Source of the DNA: Burkholderiales bacterium
GTDB taxonomy: Bacteria > Pseudomonadota > Gammaproteobacteria > Burkholderiales > Burkholderiaceae_C
Direction of reading: 5' to 3'
Length of the DNA: 64,000 nucleotides
Assembly: GCA_016213205.1 (NCBI GenBank)
Contig: JACRAZ010000069.1
Span: forward strand, 19,621-83,620
Shown here in pieces: positions 44,041 through 53,164 of the stretch. The notes below the pieces were generated by a model. That model had not been told where the DNA came from, did not search any database, and worked only from the letters and a program-made list of their open reading frames with translations. Position numbers and translations under genes: made by a program. How positions within the stretch are numbered: position 1 is the first letter of the stretch; each line of letters begins with the position of its first letter.

Positions 44041-46407
44041 ATGGATTGCCCCCGCAGCATCACCTTCACCCTGGCCGGCACCGCGAACTCGCCCGCCGTC
44101 GAGATCAGCGCGGTCGAGATGGCCGGCGGCCAGATCGCCTTCACGCTGAAGGTGCTGGAGACGGCGAGCCTCACCGCCGACCTGCGCGGCCTGTTCTTCG
44201 ACATGGTCAATGACGCCAAGCTCGCCGGCCTGAAGGTCAGCGAAGCGGGCGCGCCCCGGATCACCGACTTCGACACGGTGGACGTGCTCTCGCTGAAGAA
44301 CGGCGCCAACATGAACGGCGCGGCTTCGCCCTTCGACGTGGGCATGGAGTTCGGCACCCAGGGCATGGCCAAGGACGACATCAAGAGCGCAAGCTTCACG
44401 CTCAGCAATGCCGCGGGCAACCTGACGCTGGACGACATCGCGCACGTGGACTTCGGCGTGCGCCTGACCAGCATCGGCTCGCCCACCGACACCAAGCGCA
44501 ACGAGAAGGACGGCGCCAAGCTGGTGGCCACCTCGCCGGCCGCGCCCGATGCGCACGATGACCACTTCAACCTGTTCGAGGACGGCGCCGCCGGCCTGAA
44601 CGACCCGCGCCACACCTCGCAGGGCGTGAAGCTGGCCGTGCTGGCCAACGACACCGACGCCGATGCCGCCGACAAGCTCAGCGTGGTGCACGTGGAAGGC
44701 GCGCAGCATGGCACGCTGCAGATCGTGGACGGCCCGGATGCCGACAGCCTGCCCGGCGACGCGATCCTCTACACCCCGGCCAAGGACTGGAGCGGCAGCG
44801 ACAGCTTCAGCTACTGCATCTCCGACGGCCACGGCGGCATGGACTCGGCCCAGGTGAGCGTGGACGTCGCCGCGGTGGCCGACCAGCCGCTGGTGACGGT
44901 GAGCGTGATCGACGCCGCCGACGCGGTGAACCAGGTGCGGGTGCACGTCAGCGCCCAGCCCACCGACATCGACGGCAGCGAAACCCTCGCCTCGCTGCTG
45001 GCCGGTCCCACCGCGCCGGGCGTGAGCATCGCCGCACTGGGCCCGGTGACGACAGGCCCGCAAGGCCAGCTGGCGCAGGACTTCATGCTGACCCTGCCGC
45101 TGGGCCAGAGCATCGATGCCGACCAGCTCTTCACCGCGCAATCGCAGGAAGCCTCGAACGGCGACACCGAATCGGGCCAGGCCGTGCTCGACCTGGTCAG
45201 CGTCTTCAAGCACACCGACCTGGACGCCACGCTGAAGGCCGATGACGCCAGCCTCTGGGCCAACGGCCAGGACCCGCAGGCCGACATCCTGGGCCCGATG
45301 CTGGGCATCGAGGCCGGCCCGGACATCTCGCTCTACCCCTACCCGGTGCGCTACGAGCTGAAGGCCACCGTGCACGCGGGCTTCCAGCCCTTCCTCTCGA
45401 TCGAGGGCGGCACCATCGACGCCGCGCTGGACTACGACGTGGCCGTGGAGACCACGCTGAACAAGACCACCGACACGCTGCTGATCCACACCGATGCGCA
45501 GCTGGCCGGCGGCCAGTTCAGCACCCAGGCCCCGGGCGGCCACATGGGCGTGGACTTCGTGTTCGGCTACGACATCGGCGTGAAGCTGGGCCTGGACTTC
45601 GACGGCGAGGACCTCGACGTGCTCGAGGTGGACTTCGTCAACGTGCAGCAGTCCGACCAGTGGTCGCTGTTCAACCTGATCGACATCGCCGCCGGCGACC
45701 CCAGCATCACCATCGACACCAGCTGGCTCAACGGCAGCAGCGGCACGGTGGCCTTCCCCTCGCTGCAGGTGGCCAGCAGCAGCTTCGATGCCGGCACCGG
45801 CAAGCTCAGCGGCAGCGGCGCGGCCAGCTTCATCGAGGTGCAATCCGACCTCGATTCGCTGCTGCTGGGCTCGGTGCTGGGCAACGTGAGCCCGTTCGAC
45901 ATCCCGCTGGCGATCGATTGCGATGTCGACCCGATGATCGACGTGAGCGGCTTCCTGCGCCTGCTGGACCTGGACGTCGGCGCGCAGCTCAAGCTGGTGC
46001 AGAACCTGGACCTGCAGGCCACCAGCGTGACCGGCACCCTCACCTTCGAGAACAACCAGACGATGCCGGTGGTCTTCGGCCAGGACATCGTGATCCAGAA
46101 CGCGCTGACCACCTACGACGACCCCGCCAACGGCGGCAACGGCAACGGCCGCGTCGACTACACGCTCAGCTTCGACGGCGTGGCGCAGCTGCACAACAAG
46201 ACCGACGTGGCGGTGGAGAAGACCATCGACTACAAGGTGCTGGACCTGGACATCGCCTACGACCTCGACTTCGTGGTCGACCAGGAGGTGGGCAGCTTCC
46301 ACGAGGCGCTGGTGGACATCCACGACACCTCGACCAGCCTGGTCGGCGTGGCCGACCAGAGCTTCGCGATCGATCTGGGCAGCGTGTCCTGGGGCCTGGG
46401 CACCTGA
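44041..46407 (+). CDS. Large putative secreted/surface protein with cadherin-like (tandem-95) domain
   Basis: A 788-residue acidic protein with Asp/Gly/Thr/Ser-rich composition. Residues ~1-155 resemble the N-terminal domain seen on type I secreted calcium-binding proteins (NGANMNGAASPFDVGMEFGT, KDDIKSASFTLSNAAG, DFGVRLTSIGS). A cadherin-like VCBS/tandem-95 domain follows at ~175-285 (LAVLANDTDADAADKLSVV, DWSGSDSFSYCISDGHGG). The remaining ~500 residues are beta-rich with no family I recognise. There is no Sec signal and no GGxGxDxxx RTX repeats at the C-terminus, so the export route is unclear. CGAGGACGACACC precedes the ATG. No type I secretion genes are adjacent. Confidence 0.78.
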   Translation: MDCPRSITFTLAGTANSPAVEISAVEMAGGQIAFTLKVLETASLTADLRGLFFDMVNDAKLAGLKVSEAGAPRITDFDTVDVLSLKNGANMNGAASPFDVGMEFGTQGMAKDDIKSASFTLSNAAGNLTLDDIAHVDFGVRLTSIGSPTDTKRNEKDGAKLVATSPAAPDAHDDHFNLFEDGAAGLNDPRHTSQGVKLAVLANDTDADAADKLSVVHVEGAQHGTLQIVDGPDADSLPGDAILYTPAKDWSGSDSFSYCISDGHGGMDSAQVSVDVAAVADQPLVTVSVIDAADAVNQVRVHVSAQPTDIDGSETLASLLAGPTAPGVSIAALGPVTTGPQGQLAQDFMLTLPLGQSIDADQLFTAQSQEASNGDTESGQAVLDLVSVFKHTDLDATLKADDASLWANGQDPQADILGPMLGIEAGPDISLYPYPVRYELKATVHAGFQPFLSIEGGTIDAALDYDVAVETTLNKTTDTLLIHTDAQLAGGQFSTQAPGGHMGVDFVFGYDIGVKLGLDFDGEDLDVLEVDFVNVQQSDQWSLFNLIDIAAGDPSITIDTSWLNGSSGTVAFPSLQVASSSFDAGTGKLSGSGAASFIEVQSDLDSLLLGSVLGNVSPFDIPLAIDCDVDPMIDVSGFLRLLDLDVGAQLKLVQNLDLQATSVTGTLTFENNQTMPVVFGQDIVIQNALTTYDDPANGGNGNGRVDYTLSFDGVAQLHNKTDVAVEKTIDYKVLDLDIAYDLDFVVDQEVGSFHEALVDIHDTSTSLVGVADQSFAIDLGSVSWGLGT

Positions 46408-46430
46408 GGCCCGGCCGGCGGTGGCGTGAC

Positions 46431-46448
46431 CGGCGGCGCGAGCCGCCG
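46431..46448 (+). terminator. Hairpin with GNRA-type tetraloop after the large secreted-protein gene
   Basis: CGGCGGC-GCGA-GCCGCCG is a perfect 7-bp stem closed by a GCGA loop, 23 bp after the stop. It lies immediately before the next gene on the same strand and has no T-run. It is probably a terminator or attenuator, separating the two genes transcriptionally. Confidence 0.5.
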
Positions 46449-46462
46449 CACAATGCCGCCCG

Positions 46463-47503
46463 ATGGACAACACGCTGCGTTTCACCCGGGTGGCCTCCGG
46501 GGCCCGCATTGCCTGGGGTTGCAGCGGCCGCGGGCCGGTGCTGGTGCGCGTGGCGCACTGGATGACCCACGTGGAGCACGACCTGCAGTCGCCGATCTGG
46601 CGGCCCTGGCTGCAACGGCTGGGCCGGGCCGTGCAGGTGCTGCGCTATGACGAGCGTGGTTGCGGCCTGTCGGGCCACGACACGGTGGCGCTGGGCCTGG
46701 AGGCGGCGGTGGAAGAGCTGTCGGCCGTGATCGACGCCTGCGGTGCCGACCGGGTGGCCCTGCTGGGCCAGTCCGGCGCGGCGGCGCCGGCCATTGCCTA
46801 TGCGGTGGCGCACCCCGAACGGGTGTCGCACCTGGTGCTGCTGGGCGGCTACCTCTGCGGGCTGCTGCACCTGAACCCCAGCCCGCAGGCACTGGCCTAC
46901 CACGAAGCCCAGGTGCAGCTGATGGCGCTGGGCTGGGGCCGCGACGACCCGGCGGTGCAGCAGTTCTTCACCACCACGATGATTCCCGACGCCACGCCCG
47001 AACAGGCGCGCGCGCTCAACGAGCAGCAGCGCCTGTCCTGCGACGGTGCACGCGCGGCCGCGATCCTGCGCGCCCGCGTGGCGTTGGACGTGCGGGCCCT
47101 GGCCCCGCAGGTGCGCGTGCCCACGCTGGTGCTGCATTCCCGGGGCGACCGGGTGGTGGCCCTCGAGCGCGGGCGCGAGCTGGCGGCGGCCATCCCCGGC
47201 GCGCAGTTCGCCGAGCTGCCCACGCGCAACCACATCCCGCTGCCAGGCGACGAGGGCTTCGAGCCCCTGTGCGACGCCGTGACCACCTTCGTGCGGGGCA
47301 GCGCGCCAGGGCCGGCGCTGACACCGCGCGAGCGTGAACTCGCGGCACTGGTGGCCCAGGGGCTGGACAACGCCCAACTGGCGGCGCAGCTCGGCGTGGC
47401 CGACAAGACCGTGCGCAACGCCCTCTCGGCGCTGTACGCCAAGCTCGGCGTCGACGGGCGTCCGCAGGCCATTGCCCGCATCCGGGACACCGGGCTCGGC
47501 TAG
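46463..47503 (+). CDS. Alpha/beta hydrolase fused to a C-terminal LuxR-type DNA-binding domain
   Basis: A 346-residue fusion. The N-terminal ~270 residues are an alpha/beta hydrolase with nucleophile elbow LLGQSGAAAP (Ser104), a late Asp (LVLHSRGDRVVALERG) and His in LPTRNHIPLPGDE. The C-terminal ~60 residues are a LuxR HTH, LTPRERELAALVAQG followed by VADKTVRNALSALYAKLG. An enzyme-like domain thus serves as the ligand sensor of a transcription factor, or ligand hydrolysis is coupled to regulation. The next gene is another hydrolase, with a GGGACA-CC-TGTCCC palindrome between them. Confidence 0.9.
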   Translation: MDNTLRFTRVASGARIAWGCSGRGPVLVRVAHWMTHVEHDLQSPIWRPWLQRLGRAVQVLRYDERGCGLSGHDTVALGLEAAVEELSAVIDACGADRVALLGQSGAAAPAIAYAVAHPERVSHLVLLGGYLCGLLHLNPSPQALAYHEAQVQLMALGWGRDDPAVQQFFTTTMIPDATPEQARALNEQQRLSCDGARAAAILRARVALDVRALAPQVRVPTLVLHSRGDRVVALERGRELAAAIPGAQFAELPTRNHIPLPGDEGFEPLCDAVTTFVRGSAPGPALTPRERELAALVAQGLDNAQLAAQLGVADKTVRNALSALYAKLGVDGRPQAIARIRDTGLG

Positions 47504-47516
47504 GGACACCTGTCCC
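47503..47516. promoter_or_regulatory. Palindrome between hydrolase-LuxR fusion and second hydrolase
   Basis: GGGACA-CC-TGTCCC is a perfect inverted repeat that begins at the last base of the upstream stop codon. The same half-site GGGACACC also occurs at 47484-47491. It lies 60 bp before the hydrolase start and is a good candidate site for the LuxR domain of the upstream protein. Confidence 0.5.
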
Positions 47517-47575
47517 GTGGCCGGGGTACGGGCCTGGCGCTGCAATGGCGCCACGTTCAACCCCAGGAGACCCCG

Positions 47576-48385
47576 ATGTTCGTGCACCGCCCCGACGCAC
47601 GCCTGCTGACCCTGAGCTTCGGCCACGGCCCGAACACGCTGCTTGCGCTGGGCGGCTGGGCCGGCAGCGGCGAGCTGTGGCACCCGGTGTTCGGCCACCT
47701 GCCGCACTGGCGCTGCGTGAGCTACGACCACCGCGGCAGCGGCGCGAGCGTGTGCGCCGCCGACAGCATCACGATCGACGCGATGGTGGACGACCTGTTC
47801 GCGGTGGCCGACGCCCAGGGCATCGAGCGCTGCGTGCTCGCGGCCGAGTCCTCCGGCGCGATGGTGGCGCTGGAGGCCGCGCTGCGGCGGCCCGGGCGCT
47901 TCAGCGCGCTGGTGCTGGCGGGTGCGGCCTGGCAGCCACCCGCTCCCGGCGCGCAGGATGCGTTCATCGGCGCGCTGCGGGCCGACCACGAGGCCGCGCT
48001 GCGGGGTTTCGCGCAGGCCTGCCTGCCGGAAGCCGGCAGCCAGGACCTGCAGCGCTGGGGCCTGCACATCCTGCGGCGCTCGCCCCTGGCCCACGCGATC
48101 GCGCTGCTGCAGTGCCGCGAGGCCACCACGGTGCACCAGCAGCTCGGCCGCATCCACACCCCCACCCTGCTGCTGCATGGCAGTGACGACCGCATCAGCC
48201 CGCCGGCCACCGCGCAGGCACTGGCCCGTGCGCTGCCGCGGGCGGAGCTGCACCTGATGCCCGGGCTGGGCCATGTGCCGATGCTCAGCGCGCCGGCCGA
48301 GGTGGCGCGCCTGATCGACAAGGGCTGCCAATGCCTCGACCTGCTGAACACCCCGGCCACCGCCGGCAGCCCGCGCGGCGCGTGA
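47576..48385 (+). CDS. Alpha/beta hydrolase
   Basis: A 269-residue alpha/beta hydrolase. The oxyanion region is LLALGGWAGSGELWHPVFG, the elbow is LAAESSGAMVALE with Ser92 as nucleophile (A-x-S-x-G instead of G-x-S-x-G), an Asp in LLHGSDDRISPP, and the base in LMPGLGHVPMLSAP. It is 72 bp after the hydrolase-LuxR fusion and similar in size to its enzyme part, so the pair may have arisen by duplication and may act on related compounds. CCCAGGAGACCCCG precedes the ATG. Confidence 0.9.
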   Translation: MFVHRPDARLLTLSFGHGPNTLLALGGWAGSGELWHPVFGHLPHWRCVSYDHRGSGASVCAADSITIDAMVDDLFAVADAQGIERCVLAAESSGAMVALEAALRRPGRFSALVLAGAAWQPPAPGAQDAFIGALRADHEAALRGFAQACLPEAGSQDLQRWGLHILRRSPLAHAIALLQCREATTVHQQLGRIHTPTLLLHGSDDRISPPATAQALARALPRAELHLMPGLGHVPMLSAPAEVARLIDKGCQCLDLLNTPATAGSPRGA

Positions 48386-48518
48386 TCGTGACGCGGGCTT
48401 GCCCCAGCGCAAGGGCGGGCCATTCCGGTGCTTGTAGTCATGGCCGCCGGGGCGTAAACGTGCAGCCAGGGCGGCGGCCCGCCGTCCGGCCCGCGTGCCA
48501 CGGTGAAAGGAGCACGTC

Positions 48519-48956
48519 ATGTTCAAGCACCTGCTGATCCCGACCGATGGTTCTGCCGCATCCGAACGCGCCATCCGCCAGGCGTTGCAGCTCGCGCGCG
48601 AGACCGGCGCGCGTGTCACCGGCCTGCATGTGATCCGGCCCTTCCACCTGTTTGCCTACCAGGTGGACTTGGTGGAGGAGTCCCGCGCCAGCTACGAAGC
48701 CAACACCCATGCGCTGGCCCGCAGCCTGCTGGACGCGGTGCTGCGCGGCGCCAAGGAACTCGGTGTGCAGGCCGACAGCCGCATCGTGGTGGCCGAGCAC
48801 CCCTACCAGGCCATCATCGTGACCGCCGGCGACGCCGGCTGCGACCTGGTGGTGATGGCCTCGCACGGCCGGCGCGGCATGCAGGCCTTGCTGCTGGGCA
48901 GCGAAACCCAGAAGGTGCTCACCCACAGCACGGTGCCGGTGCTGGTGCTGCGCTGA
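48519..48956 (+). CDS. Universal stress protein (UspA family)
   Basis: A 145-residue Usp domain. The start is MFKHLLIPTDGSAASERAIR, and the ATP-binding type signature G-2x-G-9x-G(S/T) is seen at SHGRRGMQALLLGSETQKVL, ending STVPVLVLR. ATP-binding Usps form homodimers that help survival during starvation or stress. It has a strong ribosome site (AAAGGAGC) and probably its own promoter. Confidence 0.93.
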   Translation: MFKHLLIPTDGSAASERAIRQALQLARETGARVTGLHVIRPFHLFAYQVDLVEESRASYEANTHALARSLLDAVLRGAKELGVQADSRIVVAEHPYQAIIVTAGDAGCDLVVMASHGRRGMQALLLGSETQKVLTHSTVPVLVLR

Positions 48957-49012
48957 ACCGGCGGCCCGCCCCGCGCGCGAGCGCCGGACCGGCCCCGGCG
49001 CGCCGGGGGCCC

Positions 49013-50554
49013 TCAGACGTTGAACGCGCTGACGAGCGAGGTCAGCCGCCGGGTCTGGTCGCGCATCGATTCGGCCGCGGCCGCGGCCTGCTCCACCAGC
49101 GCGGCGTTCTGCTGCGTGGCCTTGTCGATGTCGGTGATGGCCAGGCTCACCTCCTGGATGCCACCGGTCTGCTCGCGGCTGGCGCTGCTGATCTCGCCGA
49201 TGATGTCGGCCACCTGGCGCACCGACTGCATCACGCCGTCCATCGCCCGGCCGGCCTCGTCGACCAGGGTCGAGCCGGACTGGGTGCATTCGGCCGCGGC
49301 GCGGATCAGCGCCTCGATCTCCTTGGCGGCCTGGGTGGTGCGCTGGGCCAGGGTGCGCACCTCGGCGGCCACCACCGCGAAGCCGCGGCCCTGTTCGCCC
49401 GCGCGAGCGGCCTCCACTGCGGCATTCAGCGCCAGGATGTTGGTCTGGAACGCGATGCCGTTGATCACCGAGGTGATGTCGCCGATCTTGCGCGAGTGCT
49501 CGTTGATCTGGCCCATCGTGCCCACCACCTGGCCCACCACCGCATTGCCGCGATCGGCCTGCTCGGCCGCCCCGCGCGAGAGCGTCAGCGCGTGCTCGGC
49601 GCTGTCGGCATTGCGCTTGACGGTTTCGGTGAGGTGATCGACGCTGGACACCGTCTGCGCCAGCGCGCTGGCCTGTGATTCGGTGCGCGAGGACAGGTCG
49701 GCGTTGCCCTGCGCGATCTCGCCCGAGGCGCCGTCGATCGCCTCGGCGCCGGTGCGCACCTCGCTGACCATGCGCTTGAGGCTGTTGCGCATTTCGAGCA
49801 GGCCGGCGAGCAGATGCGCCGCCTCGTCGCGGCCGCTGATCGGGATGTCACTGACCAGGTCGCCACGCGCCACGCGGGCCGCGGCATCCACCGCCGTGCG
49901 CAGCGGGCGCGTGATGCTCATCGTCAGGCGCCAGGCCATCACGGCGGCCACCGCCAGGATGACGGCGCCGGCCACCGCGATCACGCTCACGGTGGCGGTG
50001 TTGGCCGCGTTGGTGCGTGTCGTGGCGTCCTCAGCGTGGCGCTTCTGCATCGTGATGAAGGTGGCCAGTTCGGACGCCGCCTTGTTCAGCAGCGGGTCGA
50101 TCTTGCCGGTGATCACCGCGCCGGCCTGTTCGGTGTTGAACTGGGCCGCCAGGTCGACTGCATTCTTGAAGTGAGCGTCCATCTGGCGGTCGATGTCGGC
50201 CAGCCGGGCGAACAGCGCACGCTCCTCGTCGCTCAGGCCGCTGGCTTCGAGCTGGCCCTTGGCGGCCAGGTAGGCGGCGCGCTGCTTCTTGGCCTCGGCC
50301 TCGTCTTTCTGCACCGCCTCGACCTGCGTCTGCAGCCCCATGTTGCGCACCGCCACGGCGCTGCTGAGCAGGGTGTGGCGCATCTGCACCGCCAGGTCCT
50401 GCTGCGCAGCCGCGCGCTGCAGTGTCTCCAGCAGCGTGGCGCGGCTGGCCGCGTTGCTGACGAGGGCCCCGACCAGCAAGGCGCCAGCCACGAGCAGCGT
50501 CATGCCAAAACCCAGCCCGAGGCGGGGACCGATCTTCATGTCGCGCAGGTTCAT
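49013..50554 (-). CDS. Methyl-accepting chemotaxis protein
   Basis: A 513-residue chemoreceptor. TM1 is ~10-32 ([19 protein letters not shown]), a four-helix-bundle type periplasmic domain of ~155 residues follows, then TM2 ([20 protein letters not shown]), HAMP and the signalling hairpin with tip [20 protein letters not shown]. It follows the Cache-protein gene by 73 bp on the same strand, so the pair is probably co-transcribed and the Cache protein could deliver the signal. The ATG at 50554 (MNLRDMKIG) is used. Confidence 0.94.
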   Translation of the reverse strand: MNLRDMKIGPRLGLGFGMTLLVAGALLVGALVSNAASRATLLETLQRAAAQQDLAVQMRHTLLSSAVAVRNMGLQTQVEAVQKDEAEAKKQRAAYLAAKGQLEASGLSDEERALFARLADIDRQMDAHFKNAVDLAAQFNTEQAGAVITGKIDPLLNKAASELATFITMQKRHAEDATTRTNAANTATVSVIAVAGAVILAVAAVMAWRLTMSITRPLRTAVDAAARVARGDLVSDIPISGRDEAAHLLAGLLEMRNSLKRMVSEVRTGAEAIDGASGEIAQGNADLSSRTESQASALAQTVSSVDHLTETVKRNADSAEHALTLSRGAAEQADRGNAVVGQVVGTMGQINEHSRKIGDITSVINGIAFQTNILALNAAVEAARAGEQGRGFAVVAAEVRTLAQRTTQAAKEIEALIRAAAECTQSGSTLVDEAGRAMDGVMQSVRQVADIIGEISSASREQTGGIQEVSLAITDIDKATQQNAALVEQAAAAAESMRDQTRRLTSLVSAFNV

Positions 50555-50627
50555 CTCAGTACTCCACCGTGCAGGCATCGGCCTTCGGCCCGACCCGCGC
50601 CGGCGGGCGGAACCCCAGGCCCGTCGA

Positions 50628-51095
50628 TCAGCCCTTGTAGATTCCGCAGCCCACCAGCGTGTCGCCCAGGCGTTCGAGGTACATGGCCTTGCCCTCGATC
50701 TTCTGCGTCACCGGGTTCAGGAACTTGTAGCCCTCGACCCAGCCCTTGCCCTTGGTCTTGGCCAAATCCACGAACATCTGGATCAGCGGCTTGCCGTCCG
50801 GGTCCTTCAGGTTGATCAGGTCCTTGCCCACCAGCTTGGGGTTCGCGCCTTGCGCGAGGTTCTTGCCGTTGAGGTCGTAGACGATGATGTAGAGGTCGCG
50901 GTCCTTGAAGGACTTGCCGTGGGTGAATTCCTCGTAGGCCTTCTCCGGGCCATTGGCCTTGATGTAGGCCACGGCCTTCTTGACCATTGCCTCGGCTTCG
51001 GCGGCGGTGCCTTGGTCGGCCGCGCGGGCCAGGCCCGTCATGGCCAGGCTGAGCGCCACGATGGCCAGCAGGCGGTGCAGGAATACAGCAAACAT
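50628..51095 (-). CDS. Stand-alone periplasmic Cache-domain protein
   Basis: A 155-residue exported protein: signal peptide ([20 protein letters not shown], cleavage near ARAAD) and a single Cache domain ([70 protein letters not shown]). There is no membrane segment or signalling domain. Such free Cache proteins are found beside chemoreceptors and kinases and probably bind a small ligand in the periplasm. CTGGAGATTGACG lies just before ATG 51095. The next gene on the strand is a chemoreceptor. Confidence 0.85.
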   Translation of the reverse strand: MFAVFLHRLLAIVALSLAMTGLARAADQGTAAEAEAMVKKAVAYIKANGPEKAYEEFTHGKSFKDRDLYIIVYDLNGKNLAQGANPKLVGKDLINLKDPDGKPLIQMFVDLAKTKGKGWVEGYKFLNPVTQKIEGKAMYLERLGDTLVGCGIYKG

Positions 51096-51372
51096 CGTCA
51101 ATCTCCAGGGTTGCAGTGAAAGGGGCGCCCGGGCGGCGCATCCGGGGCGGCCGCATGGGCGGCGTGCGCCGATTCTGGACACGGCCCCGGGTATGCGATC
51201 ACCCGAACAACGCGCCCGTTCGGGCGCAAATGCAGGCCATGGCGCCGCGCGGGGGGGCCGACGCCGCCCCCGCGGGCCATGGCTCCTTCGGCGGCGCGCG
51301 ATGGCTCCCTCGGGTGATGGCAACGGGGGGGTGGTCCTCCAGACTGCCGCTCTCATTCACTGGAGCCTGTCC
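51096..51372. other. Intergenic region with hairpins between divergent Cache and MBL genes
   Basis: No credible gene in 277 bp. GCGCCCG-TT-CGGGCGC (51212-51227) is a perfect stem followed by AAATG. A larger imperfect inverted repeat spans about 51236-51283, with CCATGGC near its left end and GCCATGG near its right end. Both flanking genes must have their promoters here. No clear -10/-35 pair was found. Confidence 0.4.
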
Positions 51373-52176
51373 ATGCAACACCCCACCCTGTTGGAACCCC
51401 ACCGCGTCGGCGAAGACACCGATGCGCTGCCCGCCTACGCGCCGCTGCCCGGCCTGGGCGTGGTGCCGGTCAACGCGCACCTGATCCATGCCCGCCAGCC
51501 GGTGCTGGTGGACACCGGAATGGCCGTGCTGCACGACGGCTTCATGCAGGCGCTGCGCCGGCGCATCGACCCCGCCGCCTTGCGCTGGATCTGGATCACC
51601 CACTGCGATGCCGACCACGTGGGCAACCTGCGCGCGGTGCTGGCCGAGGCGCCGCAGGCCCGGGTGGTGACCAACTACGCCGGCATGGGCAAGATGTCGC
51701 TGCAACAGCTGCCGCTGGACCGCGTGCACCTGCTCAACCCCGGCCAGGCGCTGGACGTGGGCGACCGCAAGCTGGTGGCCTTCCAGCCGCCGTGTTACGA
51801 CGCGCCCGAAACCATGGGGCTGTTCGACGTGCGCACCGGTCACCTGTTCAGCGCCGACTGCTTCGGCGCGCTGCTGGCCGAGCCGGCCGAGCATGCCGGC
51901 GCGCTGAGCCCCGGCGTCTTGCGCGAGGGCATGGCGCAATGGGCCATGTTCGATGCGCCCTGGCTGCGCCGCCTGGGCCCGGCCCAGTTGCTGGACGCGC
52001 TGGCGCCGCTGCGCGACCTGGAGCCCGAGCTGGTGCTCGGCAGCCACCTGCCACCGGCGGCGAACATGGCGCAGCGCCTGTTCGACAACCTGCTGGCCGC
52101 ACGCGAGGCCGCCCCCTTCGTCGGCCCGGACCAGGCGGCACTGGAGCGCATGATGGGCCTGGCGGAAGTGGCGTGA
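51373..52176 (+). CDS. MBL-fold metallo-hydrolase
   Basis: A 267-residue metallo-beta-lactamase fold protein. The metal motif is H77-C-D79-A-D81-H82 (ITHCDADHVGN), an HxDxDH variant related to flavodiiron/ODP-type enzymes rather than HxHxDH. DTG of the preceding strand (PVLVDTGMAV), later acids and histidines in FSADCFGALLAE and LVLGSHLPPA complete the site. The motif is compatible with a di-iron or oxygen-related role, but a hydrolase is equally possible. GGAGCCTGTCC precedes ATG 51373. It is followed 58 bp later by ureD on the same strand. Confidence 0.88.
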   Translation: MQHPTLLEPHRVGEDTDALPAYAPLPGLGVVPVNAHLIHARQPVLVDTGMAVLHDGFMQALRRRIDPAALRWIWITHCDADHVGNLRAVLAEAPQARVVTNYAGMGKMSLQQLPLDRVHLLNPGQALDVGDRKLVAFQPPCYDAPETMGLFDVRTGHLFSADCFGALLAEPAEHAGALSPGVLREGMAQWAMFDAPWLRRLGPAQLLDALAPLRDLEPELVLGSHLPPAANMAQRLFDNLLAAREAAPFVGPDQAALERMMGLAEVA

Positions 52177-52234
52177 GCGCGCTGGGCCGCTCCCAAGCGC
52201 GAATCCCGGAGCGCTTTGCGCGGAGGGTAGTCCA

Positions 52235-53140
52235 GTGAGCACCGGGCCCGGCCGGGCCGCGCGGCGGCCTGCCCCTACACTGCGGCGCTTCGCATCCACC
52301 GAGCGACGCATGGGCTGGCAAGGCCACCTCGACCTGCACTACACCCGCGACGGCGAGCGCACGATCGCGCTCGACCGGCACCACGGCCCGCTGCGCGTGC
52401 TGCAGCGCCTGTACCCCGAGGGCGACGCGGTGTGCCACCACGTGCTGGTGCACCCGCCGGGCGGCATCGTCGGCGGCGACGAGCTGGCGCTGCAGATCCG
52501 CCAGGAAGCCGGCACCCACGCGGTGATCACCACGCCCGGGGCCACGCGCTTCTACCGCAGCGCGGGCGAGGCCGCGCGGCAGCACGTGAGCGCCCGGCTG
52601 GCCGAGGGCGCGCGCCTGGAATGGCTGCCGCTGGAGACCATTGCCTACCGCGGCTGCGAGGCCGAGAACCACCTGCACTTCGAGCTGGCGCCCGGCGCGC
52701 AGATGATCGGCTGGGATGTGCTGGCGCTGGGCCTGCCGGCCTCGAACGAGCCGTTCAGCCACGGCCGCTACCTTCAATCGTTATCGATTCCCGGGGCCTG
52801 GCTCGAGCGCGGCCGCATAGCCGGCGGCGATGTGCTGCTGCTCGATTCGCCGCTGGGCCTGGCCGGACATCGTGTGGTCGCCAGCCTGTGGCTGGCCGCC
52901 GGCCACGCGCTGGCCCGCCCGCTGGCCGAGGCGCTGGTGGACAGTGCACGCGAGCGCATCGAGGCCGGCGCCCTGCCGGCCAGCGCCGGCGTCACGCACC
53001 TGCACGAACGCGTGGTGGTGCTGCGTGCGCTGGCCGCACGGGTGGAGCCGGCGATGCAGCTGCTGCAGGCCGTGTGGGCCGCCTGGCGGCCGCTGGCCTG
53101 GGGCCTGGCGCCCACGCCACCGCGGGTGTGGCGAACCTGA
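52235..53140 (+). CDS. ureD: Urease accessory protein UreD (orphan)
   Basis: A 301-residue UreD/UreH protein. Conserved segments are GWQGHLDLHYTRDGERT, HHVLVHPPGGIVGGDEL, VITTPGATRFYRS, EWLPLETIAYRG and IAGGDVLLLDSPLGLAGHRV. UreD is the scaffold that with UreF/UreG lets nickel enter apo-urease. GTG 52235 has a strong GGAGG site; an ATG 25 codons later (MGWQGHLD) is where many homologues start. No ureABC or ureEFG follow: the next gene is on the other strand. The urt genes lie 9 kb away on the opposite strand, whereas in many Burkholderiales ureD sits beside urtE. Confidence 0.92.
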   Translation: MSTGPGRAARRPAPTLRRFASTERRMGWQGHLDLHYTRDGERTIALDRHHGPLRVLQRLYPEGDAVCHHVLVHPPGGIVGGDELALQIRQEAGTHAVITTPGATRFYRSAGEAARQHVSARLAEGARLEWLPLETIAYRGCEAENHLHFELAPGAQMIGWDVLALGLPASNEPFSHGRYLQSLSIPGAWLERGRIAGGDVLLLDSPLGLAGHRVVASLWLAAGHALARPLAEALVDSARERIEAGALPASAGVTHLHERVVVLRALAARVEPAMQLLQAVWAAWRPLAWGLAPTPPRVWRT

Positions 53141-53141
53141 G

Positions 53142-53159
53142 GGCGCCGCACGCGGCGCC
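53142..53159. terminator. Hairpin between convergent ureD and small Cys protein
   Basis: GGCGCCGC-AC-GCGGCGCC is a perfect 8-bp palindrome between two facing stop codons. It is probably a bidirectional terminator. Confidence 0.55.
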
Positions 53160-53164
53160 GCGGC

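Noticed and set aside
43798..46509. Minus-strand open frame of about 900 codons opposite the large secreted-protein gene
   Set aside because: His/Val/Gly-rich shadow of the Asp-rich sense protein; no start signal and no recognisable motifs.
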